In this document: piece after piece, positions 42,565 through 52,894 of the stretch
Layout: every line of letters starts with the position of its first letter
Position numbering within the stretch: position 1 is the stretch's first letter
Assembly (NCBI GenBank): GCA_015680685.1
Contig: MNCI01004849.1
Coordinates: 529,488-593,487 of the forward strand
DNA length: 64,000 nucleotides
Direction of reading: 5' to 3'
From: Gnetum montanum
Lineage: Eukaryota; Streptophyta; Gnetopsida; Gnetales; Gnetaceae
The notes under the pieces: generated by a model
Databases searched by the model: none
What the model saw: only the letters and a program-made list of their open reading frames with translations
What the model was told of the DNA's origin: nothing
Made by a program: the position numbers and the translations under genes

Positions 42565-44526
42565 ATGAAACATGGAAATTACTCACGGAGAGAGTGGCAG
42601 AGCAGGAGCAGGAGCAAGAGCAAGAGCAGCCTGCTGAACCTGAGTCTGAAGTTGTGTTTCTTTGTAGTGCAGAGGGTTGTGGACATACATGTGCTGAAGC
42701 TACAGCTATGATGAAACATTTACAATCACATTCAGAGAAGGTGTGCCCTTATTCTTGGTGTGGCAAGGTAACCGGCAACGCTTTAGATATCAAGAAATAT
42801 AATGGCTTTTCATAATACAAGATTAGTTTTAGTTCCTATCTTTTCTGCAATCTTTTATAGAAACCTTTGATATGCTAGGCATGTGGGGATCTCAATTTGC
42901 ATTTTATTGCTACAGAGGTTTTCAGATTTAATGAAGTTCAAAAAGCACATGGCATTGCATCAATCTGAAAGCCACTTTGTCTGTCACATTGAAGGGTGTG
43001 GTAAGGTGATTTTCTGTCTCGTTCATAGTCACCTCTTAATTTTACTTACGGTATTTAGGAATTTTACTTACGGTATTTAGGTATACAGTTTTTATGCCAC
43101 CATTTTATCCTTCTCATTTTCACTTAATTTAACAATCATATTAAATAATTTCATGTTATACTTCACATATTGTATATTAAATATAGATCTATTCAAAATT
43201 TCTATAGGAGATACTCAAAAAAGAAAGCTTCGATATACATTTGTGTTGCCTGTTCAACTGAAAATTGTAAAGCAGAATTGGGCAGTTATTCGTTACTTCA
43301 TTACCTTTTTTGGAGGATTCATTCAAAATTAATTTGGTCAACATAGACATTCTTACGAGAGCCTGATAATGCGGTCAAAATTGACATTCCTTCTCTAAAG
43401 CTTTTTGGAAAACGTGAGTGGCCTTTAAGGCCTTCGTCCATTCTCAACATTGGTTTTCCATGGCGTACTATACACCTGAAACAGTAAATGTAAATTGAGT
43501 TGTTCCATAAAATATTCTTCTATATGCTGTCTGCTACAGATTCCAGCTGTCTTGGACATAATAGATTTCGTACGTGCCGAATAGTACAGATTTCGCCTCC
43601 TAGACCATTCCGTGAACTCTCTGTTTCCCTTTATCAGTAATGGAGCTGATAAAACTTTTGTTTCGATCCTTTTTTGTTGTAACATCATCTTGAAGAAGTA
43701 CTTTCTTACTAGTGTACTGATTTCACGCAGGCATTTCCTTCTGAGACAACTTATAATCAACATGCGAAGTTGCATTCAAAGGATAATTATCACTATTGCC
43801 CATTTAAAGATTGTGGTAAACGATATGCTCATGAAGCAAAATTGAAAACGCACATGAGGAACTATCATGGGAAGGCAAGTCTTAAAAGAGGCACATTTAA
43901 TCTCCTTATATCTATAATTCTTACAATTTTGGTCAAGGTTCATGGCATATTACTGGAAATTTTAATGGTTGCAGGACTTCCCATTTGATGTTAGATCAGC
44001 TGCAACTGAACGAGATGGTTCAAACACAAAAAACGCTACACCGACCACAGGGGTGTCAACTTCAGACAGGCCATATTCATGCCCTCATCCAGGTTGTGAC
44101 AAGCATTACAAACATGCATATAAATTAAATCTACACTTGAGAAATGCACATGCAGATAATCCTTGTGAAGAAAATGGAAAACATATCAGGATAAATGTGG
44201 CAGAGCATGAAGCAGGTGGGACATTGGATCGTGACGAAAACATGGGTAAAAACATCATTAAGAGTAGTGTAGGACGTGGGAAACTTAAATTTATCTCAAA
44301 TCCACCAGTGATAGCAGATGTAAAGAGAAAACATCCAGATGTTACAGCACCTGAACTGAACATGAGACCAAGTACCAAACCATCTGTTGGCAGAACTAGC
44401 TTTTTTGCTCCAGAAGATTCTGAAGATGATAGTGAAAAGACAGAAGATGATGCTGAAGGTGAAGGATGGGTAAAGAAGATAAATGTCGAAACGGATGATG
44501 AGGAAACTGAGGATGAATTGAGCTAG
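42565..44526 (+). CDS. YY1: YY1-like C2H2 zinc-finger transcription factor, 3' four exons
   Basis: Exons 42565-42767, 42916-43005, 43731-43874 and 43975-44526 join in frame, 329 codons plus the split first codon. The protein has a Glu-Gln tract (EQEQEQEQEQ) and five fingers, all CX4CX12HX3-4H: FLCSAEGC, VCPYSWC, FVCHIEGC, YHYCPFKDC, YSCPHPGC. Introns fall after the CGK of fingers 2 and 3 and after finger 4. A 25-residue linker separates fingers 4 and 5. The tail is acidic, ending DDEETEDELS. NYHYCPFKDCGKRYAHEAKL, SDRPY-C and the acidic end match plant YY1, a nuclear DNA-binding regulator linked in Arabidopsis to ABA responses. The family's N-terminal 50-60 residues are missing: the exon opens after an acceptor (TTCTGTAG) in phase 1, so an upstream exon should exist. 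No decay is seen in the frames. Confidence 0.8.
42768..42915 (+). other. YY1-like intron between fingers' halves (GT-AG, 148 bp)
   Basis: Donor AAG|GTAACC, acceptor TGCTACAG|AGG, phase 0, splitting finger 2 after CGK. Retention would add about 16 residues and a stop. Confidence 0.75.
43006..43730 (+). other. YY1-like intron (GT-AG, 725 bp)
   Basis: Donor AAG|GTGATT, acceptor TTCACGCAG|GCA, phase 0, after CGK of finger 3. The intron holds a 116-codon minus-strand frame (43425-43775) with no recognisable domain, regarded as chance. Confidence 0.75.
43875..43974 (+). other. YY1-like GC-AG intron (100 bp)
   Basis: Donor AAG|GCAAGT, acceptor GGTTGCAG|GAC, phase 0. GCAAGT is the standard context of GC donors recognised by the U2 spliceosome. 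The nearest GT (43879) would shift the frame relative to the final exon, which encodes finger 5 and the acidic tail. Confidence 0.7.
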
Positions 44527-46359
44527 TTGTAGTTGCCCTCTCTCTATTTTTACCAGGATAATGATAAGGTACTCATTTTGTATGTGATATTCGCCAGTTT
44601 CTCCAGGATAGTTTTTCTGGATCCAAGAAATTTTTGAGATATTGTTGTGTTTTTGTTTCATGCATCTGAATGATTACAAGGGCATTTGGATGCACCAACG
44701 TAAAAAAATGGTTTGTCTGTGCCATTATTGTACAATTGGCACAAGTTTCTAGCCTTGATATTTTTACCCTGAGAAAAAGATAAATTATGCAACTTCTTGT
44801 TTATTTGTACAATTTGTAAATTTGCCTACCGTCTCCTGGGAAATTTTCCTACAGTTTGTAACCGTTCTGTATTAATCACTGATAATTGCAACGTAATTCA
44901 ATAGATACCATTAAGTGAAGATACTATTTTTTTGGCTTGTTAACTGCTACTAAATTATGGCTACCTTTGTACGTGTTTTTGCCGTCATGGAAATAGCTTT
45001 TCTTCATTATCGAAGTGTGCCAAAAAAACGTTACGGGAAAGCTGTAACCGAGTATTATCAATGAGCTAGTGTTCCTTTAAGCAATTCATTGTTCCGTAGG
45101 TTGTTGGGATTTGGGTTAAATTTTATGTTTCTAAGAATATGTTAGCGTAAACAATCCACTGCTAGAGAGTCTAATAGTCAACCTAGGCTATGCCACATTC
45201 AAAACCTAGGCCACATAACAATAGAAAGTGGGATAAGGTTTTGGTGCAAGTTTCGTGTGGGTTGGAATAAAACAGAAATAAGAGAGGCAATGATAAATCA
45301 ACATTGAAGGCATATGGTGAATTTATTTATGAAAATTTTTAATAATCATATTAATAAAAGGTACTATGTCTTGCAGAAAATTGGATAGGGCAAAGGGATA
45401 AGCATTGATCTTTTTAAAATTTGTTTCAATATTTAATTTTGAACGGACTTTATTACATGTACAACTAAGGTTTGTACATATAATGAAGAAAACAATTGTA
45501 ATTGTGATTTCTACTTATTCAAGGTATTGGAAGATCATTATGTAATTTGGTACAATGGGAAAAAAAGGTATTAAGTTGAATTTAAATCTAACCAAATTTT
45601 ATGTATTTTTTTAATTAAAAAAATCCTTTTCTTTAAATGAGATGCATTGCATATAATTTGTAGTACTTTTTATTAGTAGTTAGCATTTATTGAAAGTTCA
45701 GTAATGCAGTGAATGAGGTGCTCTTTCATAATCGCATGTGCTACCTGGTGCACATGGTTTAAGTAACTAGTTTTTACCTGGTGGGTGCAAGATGGGTTAT
45801 CTACAAACTTAAGGGTTGGTTATTTAAAAAGAGGTTAGACTTTTGCTCATTTAACAACTTTGATCCTTGGATAAAAATGTTTTGAATCATTAACTACATA
45901 GGTGAATACTCATCAAATTAGGATTTAGCTATGTTTCTATGTAGGAAGGTCTTAAATGGAAATTAAGGAGAAAAACCTATAAGATGTGTATACAAAGTCC
46001 AAGGCTGTGATTATTAAAGATATTCAAGATTTTATTTTGTTTTGTGTTGATGTTATATACGTTATTTGTTCTCATTGTCATCGTTTTCACTATCTTTCAC
46101 GATGCAAATACAACATTTGCGATAAACACTAGTTAATCTCATATTAACTAATGGTTATGCTAAGTTGTTTTGATTCATGCCAGTATTACTATTCAATTCA
46201 ATTATAATATTTCATAGTACTTAAATAGTTCTCAACTTAATTAGTATTATTATCATTGCAATTTCTATTTCTTTGAGAGTTGACTTAATTTGGTGGTCGT
46301 GTTTTCACCTTTTGTTGCGTCTAGATTTACTTCACTGAATCTTGGAAATTTGACATGTG
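44527..46359. other. 3' flank of the YY1-like gene, no gene
   Basis: The 3' UTR probably occupies the first few hundred bases. No perfect AATAAA was seen there, though TTTGTAC/TTTGTAAA words occur near 44810. From 45735 to 45900 there is weak resemblance (AGGTTAGACTTTTGCTCATTT) to the SINE-like repeat at 48453. No coding domain. Confidence 0.45.
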
Positions 46360-47460
46360 GATAACTCTTGCTCTTAAGAATGGAAAAAAAGAGTTTTATG
46401 TAGCTATGACGAAGGTAAGAACATGTGTTGAATAGATCAAATTATAATGTCCAGAAGTTGCAAGTGAGATTCTTGCTGTGTGGGAAAGGTGTTGAAGAAA
46501 CCTTGGCTAAAAATAGTATAGTGGATGATAAGAAAAAGATGGCATATATGTTAATAGCCATAAGTATGTTTGGAGAGTTTGTGAAACTTGTCGAAAACAA
46601 AATTGAGCCTATAACATGTGGAAAAACCTTGAAGAAACATTTAAGGGAATGAACCCAAGATTGTATCTCTTAAGAATTAATTGAATTTTTTAAAGCTTAA
46701 GGAAAGTGATCCAATTGCAATGCTTGTTCAAAAAATTTCCACACTATAGGCTAGTCTTTAGGCAAAAACTGCCCAAGCATTTAATAAAATTGTTAAATTT
46801 TGTCTTTTAAGAGTATTGCCATCGTTGTATGATATTTTTTACCGTACAGTAAAAAATGGCATAAAGTAGCACATCATGATAGAGTTATGTGCAAATGTAT
46901 TAGAAAAAGAAGCTAGATGAAGGCCTATACATCCAATAGTGAGATATTTTTATAAGTAATGATGACCAAATTAATAAATGATGTCAACATGGTATTATCA
47001 CATTTGTAAGGAGGAAAGCAACCATGATACATATTGTTATTATGACAATGTAAATAATCCTACGGGATAGGTAATCACTAAACATTAAGCTAATAAGTTT
47101 GCCAAGAATATGACTAAAAAGCTTAATAAGAAATGTGAAACAAAACAAGTAAAATCGTAGGTCTACTAATCTTCTAAAGGAGGAATCACAAGCTCTTATT
47201 GTTGATTTCAATGCCCTCATGGTGACTAATGAAAATTTTGACAATTTTATGAACATTGATTTTGGATTTCCAATGGTTGTTCAAGTTACTTGTCTATCCT
47301 TGTTCAATTGTAAGTAATTGTTTGGTGTCTTGGCAATTGAGGGAGCTTGGATTATGGAATCCAAGGGAGCTTTTCATCACAAGACATACCAACAAGGAAA
47401 AAGGGGTTCTAGAACTAGGTTATTGCAATGCTCCATAGAAAACATGTTAAAAATAGATTA
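46360..47460 (+). pseudogene. Decayed Copia gag-protease remnant
   Basis: Plus strand: NRSNYNVQKLQVRFLLCGKG and KMAYMLIAISMFGEFVKLVE (46425-46652) match the Copia UBN2 gag head. Near 46805, LRVLPSLYDIFYRTVKNGI matches the LP-SYD block. Around 47350 WIMESKGAFHH resembles the protease W-IDSGASHH region with the catalytic Asp lost. Many stops; no LTR found. Confidence 0.55.
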
Positions 47461-47736
47461 ATTAGGTCATCAATATAAATAACATGCATCACCATAGTAC
47501 TTATAGGGTGTCAAGCCCCAAAAAATACTAATAATGAGCAAAAAAATTTCAAAGTAGATCAAAATCTTAAACCTGAGTAGATATCACTAGGGAAAAAAGT
47601 TTAAATATAGCTAAACATATTGATATAGCTTATATACAAAAAAGATGCCAAACAATTATAGCTTATGTAACAAAGTAATTATGTAAATATAAACAAACAA
47701 GAGATCAAGAGTTTGAAACCAAATAATAAAATACAT

Positions 47737-47895
47737 TTTTTTTGAAGAAAAGATGAAGTTTGCATTAGACATGCTACTAAGCTAACAACATAGCAATGGC
47801 ATATCAAGTGAAAATGGGGTGTTGGTACTAGGTTTTGAACCTAGTGCTAGTGAGTACAAAGTTGTGCAAGCTAACCAACTATCCAACAACTTATG
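47737..47895 (-). repeat. SINE-like element with tRNA-type head and poly(A)
   Basis: Minus strand: tRNA-like AGTTGGTTAGC, then a perfect T-arm (CTAGG-TTCAAAA-CCTAG) containing B box GGTTCAAAACC, then about 90 bp of body ending in eight A. The acceptor stem does not pair, so it is not a tRNA gene. No clear target duplication was found. Confidence 0.6.
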
Positions 47896-48236
47896 CTCAA
47901 TTAAGATAAAACAATTAGAAAGCACTTAAAAATAAAATAATCAAGGTTAAAAAGCATATCAAGTTATATTTAAACATCCTACAAGTTCACACAAATATAC
48001 ATAGCTAATAAGAAAAATAGCTACATACAACCAAGCAAACTAGGATGGTAAACGATCAAATATTTAACAAAAAAAGAAAATTTAGCCTTGAAAGGATCAA
48101 GGGATCAAATCAGCGCAGGGTTAAACATACCAAAGGTGAGATGAGCATATATCTTGCCCATCTTTCCATGTAACTTCTTGAACATCAAGTTCTCTTTTAT
48201 ATACAACTTTCAACATAAAAGTTATTGTAAAGTAAT

Positions 48237-48330
48237 TATGAGGTGTTAGCCTAGTGGTAAGACTCTTGATTTGAAAGCTCCAAGTCATGGGTTTGATTTT
48301 TGATGGGAAATGCTAAGTTATAAAAGTTCT
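48237..48330 (+). repeat. tRNA-like SINE-type fragment
   Basis: GAGGTGTTAGCCTAGTGGTA (A-box region) with GGGTTTGATTT as a weak B box. Similar to 700-795 on the minus strand. Confidence 0.45.
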
Positions 48331-48452
48331 AATTGAACTATATTATAATTCCTTTGGAGTTCCAACACCCCTACTTTGAAAAAAAATTATTGTAAAATTT
48401 AATTCTTTATCTACAAAATCCATAATTCTAACTATTTTTTCAACTGATATAT

Positions 48453-48620
48453 AAGTGCAATCAAATGGTAAGGTGCTTATTTCTTAAATCAAAGACGTAG
48501 GTTCGAGCTTGGGTGTAATCACTCTAAGAGGTTAGGCTTTCGCTCATCTACCAATCCTCTTGGGACCCCACCTAGTGGGATAAGTACTATGGCTCTAGGT
48601 GATGATCCTTGTTTTATATA
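48453..48620 (+). repeat. tRNA-derived SINE-like repeat, copy 2
   Basis: A box TGGTAAGGTGC at 48466-48476, B box GGTTCGAGCTT at 48500-48510. About 165 bp match 41041-41210, and the spacing of the two boxes is conserved. Confidence 0.6.
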
Positions 48621-49299
48621 ATTGTAGTCAAACATTACAATAATCAAACATGTGACTAAAATATAACACATACTAATGAAGCATTGAAACAAAAAACACA
48701 TCTTGAGCTCCATGTAACAGAAAGAAAAATATACTAATATGATATGCCATTGAACCAAATAAAGAGCTAACTTTTTTCCCTTTTTTTTGGTTTTTTTTAT
48801 TTAGCAAACTCATTAATCATTTCTAGGGGTAAACCTTCAAGAGGTATGATCAATAATTTTGAGTTCATAAGTCTTCATCTATCATGAACATATCTCACTA
48901 ATATGTGCTAAAAGGCATGAAGCCTATCTCTGACAACTCTAATTTACTACATAGTTTTTCCACTAAATCTATGTTGAGTTCTTCTTTTCTTATTATCTAT
49001 TTGTTTTAGGATGATGAGTTGAACCCAAATTTAATTGAATATTAAAGCAACTTTAAAATGTTCTCAAAATCTAGATTCAGATTTTCTTTCTGCACATCAT
49101 CCTTCCTTTTTTGTGCAAATCAATTTTTTGACCAAATTTTATCAATCTATTCATGGAAGAAAATTCCACAAACATATAATTACCTACATGAAATACAAAT
49201 GTTTCACTTGAACTATTTGCATGCTTAACAAAGCTTTCTTTAGTTATTTTTAATTTTTCTCTTTTTCTTTTTATTTATTCAAAGGTTAATTTGTATACC
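48621..49299. other. Intergenic, nothing recognised
   Basis: AT-rich, with no coding domain or RNA gene. Confidence 0.45.
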
Positions 49300-50178
49300 A
49301 ACTAGATAATGTTTCCAACATTGATGAATCACTGTTTTGTGTTAGCCGCAACATTGGGTATGCAATGTTGAGGTTGCGATGTCATGTACATGATGTCAGG
49401 GCCATGGTCCAACATCGGATATTTGATGTCGAGGTATATACCCCAAGTCTATAAATACTGTGCCTGGGCTCTAGTTTTCATGATAATAGTTTAGATTTTC
49501 TAGTTAGAGTAAAGAAGCCCTTATAGTTTATTTTCCTCATAGTTAGAATATTTTCTAGGTTCTCGTAGAAGGAGTCTAAAGTATGTACAGTTCTTTGTTT
49601 GAGCACTAATGTACCTGAGTGCAGCAGTGTGAAGGGAATAAAATGAATTCTTTTGGCAATCCTTGCAGCAGTGAGAATAGCTTAATATTTTCTTTGTTGC
49701 ATTTTACTTTCTTGCTCTTTATTCTAATTCATTTCAATTAAGCAATTTATTTCTAGCAGTTAATGAACACGAGCACAACCACTTTGAGCATTCATATAGT
49801 ACTTGGTAACCTAGCAACACTTATGTTTGGTAGCTCAGTAGTGCTATATGTGTTCAGGAAAGTGCGATGGTTACTTGTGTTAGGCTAGTTAGGAAATAGA
49901 AAATTTAGCTTTTAATCTATTCTACTCTTTATTCTTGTTGTAGGCAATTACATCCATAAAATATAAAACGAAAAAAATTCATATACCTCAATTACACTTA
50001 AACCATACCCTTGAGCCTCACAAGTGTAGTTGGTAAGACAACGAATGTTTTCAACATCGTTTCATTTCCTAGAGAATCTAGTGTATGAGATAACTATCGG
50101 TCTATAGAATTTGACGGGATTACACATCACACCTTAGTGATTTGTATGGTTGGGCATAGGGGTACCTTGCCACTCATC
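49300..50178 (+). repeat. Putative 5' LTR of Gypsy-D
   Basis: TATA box GTCTATAAATACTG at 49447-49460 and AATAAAATG near 49641, with a primer-site-like sequence following at 50181. The left boundary is unclear. No second LTR is in the window. Confidence 0.5.
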
Positions 50179-50180
50179 AT

Positions 50181-50199
50181 TGGCATTGTTGTCAAGGAC
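50181..50199 (+). other. Gypsy-D primer binding site (decayed)
   Basis: TGGCATTGTTGTCAAGGAC resembles TGGCGCCGTTGCCAGGGAC, a common plant Gypsy primer site, with four or five differences. Confidence 0.5.
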
Positions 50200-51584
50200 C
50201 TTTTTGTTGTTTTGTGTGTTATCTAGGACCTAGTGAAAATATTTAAATCGTTGGAATGAGCCTGAGAGTCATATCTTATTTTACAATTACTACAACAAAT
50301 TCTTAGAGCACACTATGATTTTTATTTCACTAACTGAAAATGTCTTCTTCTCATAGGAGCACTTCTTCACCCAAGGCTGATAACATTCACTCGACAAAGC
50401 CTCAAAAGTACCGAATCATATATACTCACCTTAATGAGTATGTGTCAAACTTCACCTTCATCCTATACCAGGATGAATTGTTATCATGGCATGACATGGA
50501 GGGCAACATTGTGTTGCCACTCAATTGTGCTGCTCCTACAATGCTCTATCAAATGCTTACATGATGTGGTCTTTAAGATCGCCACGGGGAGTATAATGTG
50601 GAAGATGTCAACATAAGGGATTATCATCCCACCGAAGTACAACATCTACGAGATCACTAGCTGGAACAATGCTATGAAATTTTGAAGGAAAAAGGACTTA
50701 ATGATTCTCCATTCCTATTATACCAACAAGTTAGTGGGGAACCCTTCTATGGGGGTTTTCCATAAAATGATGCTCCTCTCTTTGACTTTGGCAATGGAGG
50801 TCAAAACCAGAATCTGCACTCCATAGTTTACAATCCTGATTCTGGTAATAAGGGATCCAATGACAAAGAAGGATCCGAAAGGGCAAGTCAAGACAGGGAT
50901 GCTGACAAAAAGCATGATTGTGATCATGGTCGTGATCACCAAAGAGGCAGTAGTAGACACCTTGATGGTGTTAGTTCTCCTTTCTCTTTTCCTTCATCAT
51001 CATCATCATCTTCTAGCTCTAACCATGAACACATAAGGTGAGATTGTGATGGAGGTGATCGAAATGAATGAAATGATTGACGGGACCACAATAAACAAAG
51101 GGACTATTGAGATAGGCAAGATCAAGGGCATAGATATTCAAGAGAGGCACATTGTCATGAATGAAGTGGTGGTAGAGAGCATTGTGGGCACCATGATTAA
51201 GACCTCGATGAGCCTTTATTTTCTACTCGAAGTATGCTTAACATCATAGAGGCAGTCAAAATTCTAACAACGCATGTGAAAGATGGTTGAATGAAATGGT
51301 TAGACATGAATAATATTCCTTGATTTGAATGAGGATATAACTCTGATCTACAAAATCATCTTCAAGCTTTTCAAGATGCATGTGCCTTGCAAAACATAGA
51401 AAACGAGTGGTAGAAATTGAAGTTATTCTCATGGACACTCATCAAAGAAGTAGAGAACTGGTATCAGTCCTTAGAATTGAAATCTATCAAACAATGGATT
51501 ACCATGCTTGAGATGTTTAATGATAAGTATCAAACATACTCTAGGGTGTTGAACTTAAGGAAGAAAATTCAAGGGTGGAAACAA

Positions 51585-51838
51585 GGAATACATGAACCCT
51601 TGGATGCCGCCATTGGCTAATACTATGCCTTGATGCAAAAATGCCCTAGCCATGGTTATTCTCAATTGGCTCAACTTCACCACATTGTAGACAAGCTTTG
51701 TAATGAAAAAAGGAATACATGAACCCTTGGATGCCGCCATTGGCTGATACTATGCCTTGATGCACAAATGCCCTAGCCATGGTTATTCTCAATTGGCTCA
51801 ACTTCACCACCTTGTAGACAAGCTTTGTAATGAAACAA
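51585..51838 (+). repeat. 127-bp tandem duplication in Gypsy-D gag
   Basis: 51585-51711 and 51712-51838, nearly identical (each begins GGAATACATGAACCC). 127 is not a multiple of three, so it shifts the frame. Confidence 0.9.
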
Positions 51839-52446
51839 GGAAAACCTTTGGTGTCTATGCCCAAGGATGATTGTCAGAAATAACTACTCATTAGGTACAA
51901 AGGTTAATAGAATAGGTTGCTAAAGAGGAGAGCAAGCTACAAAAAAGAGAAAGTATAGAGGAGTACAACTGTGATCCTTTCATCCGCAAGAAGAAGGTTT
52001 GATTTTGCAATAGTCTGGACGAATCCGTATTTGACGAGGGGACACATAAGAAAGCCTCACTACTTCAACAATTCCAATCTAAACTTATGGCCAAGGTTGA
52101 TCAGTTAAGGGACTTCATGGATAGCTAATTTCAAGTTGTCCTCAAAATTGTTGAAGAGTTTAGAGAACAAGGTAGTGAGCGTGAGCACAGGAGGTGCAAA
52201 AGCGCTGAATGTGCATATTGCAAAGGTAAGGGAAAGATTGTTGCAATCAAAGAGGTTGTGGACAATGACTTAGATGCTGATCATGGATGTGATGTCTGCT
52301 AGTATGAACATCCTAAGGGATGTTGTCCTGTTGTATCATATCTTTAGGAGTCTAGGATGTATGCCTTATATCCATGACTTACACAAAGGCAAACATCTAG
52401 AAGGTTGCCTTATCCCCAAGGTAATCTTAGATAGTTTCACTAGTAA

Positions 52447-52529
52447 CAACCATATTATCTAAGCAGAGCTCCATGACAACCATATGANCAACCATATTAT
52501 CTAAGCAGAGCTCCATGACAACCATATGA
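52447..52529. other. Ambiguous base between two identical 41-bp copies (probable assembly join)
   Basis: 52447-52487 and 52489-52529 are identical and are separated only by the N at 52488. This is the pattern left by an unmerged contig overlap. Confidence 0.75.
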
Positions 52530-52894
52530 ATAGTACCAACAATGGCAGAAACCATAATCATGGGCGTTTGCATCGCTAAGGTAACAATACCCTTATTGGT
52601 AGCCTGATCCATATGGTTACCATGTCTAGCAACCCATGTCTCCATGTGATACTTCTAGTCATGTCTCTAATAGTCAACCTTACTAACACCCTTCTAATTA
52701 CTATTGAACTCCTTCTCCACATGAAAGAAGGGATACCACATCCTATCTTTATCCTCCTCCTATCCCCACACACACTCCTCCTCTAGTTGCATAACTACCA
52801 CATGCTCCTCCCATGCAGGGTGAATTGCCCACTCAACTATAACAATGCAATGCTACAGGGGATATTAATTTGCAATTGAATCATCAATTAGAGG

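Larger units (their letters stand above)
50340..52800 (+). pseudogene. Gypsy-D gag remnant
   Basis: The ATG at 50340 opens MSSSHRSTSSPKADNIHSTK. A serine run (near 51000) and an Arg/Asp/His-rich stretch follow. The Retrotrans_gag core is at 51417-51620: KEVENWYQSLELKSIKQWI, EMFNDKYQT. The remainder, to 52800, is repeat-disturbed and Pro/Tyr-rich, as in gag C-termini. Many stops; protease and polymerase are not visible before Gypsy-E. Confidence 0.65.

Noticed and set aside
43425-43775. 116-codon minus-strand gene
   Set aside because: It overlaps the YY1-like intron and exon, has no recognisable domain, and its plus-strand counterpart is well supported.
42565-44526. TFIIIA with a 5S rRNA-mimic exon
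   Set aside because: Finger number, the paired last two fingers and the acidic tail fit YY1, not the nine-finger plant TFIIIA. No 5S-like structure was noticed in the introns.
47818-47890. A tRNA gene on the minus strand
   Set aside because: The T-arm and B box are perfect but the acceptor stem does not pair and the D and anticodon arms are not convincing. A poly(A)-tailed SINE fits better.
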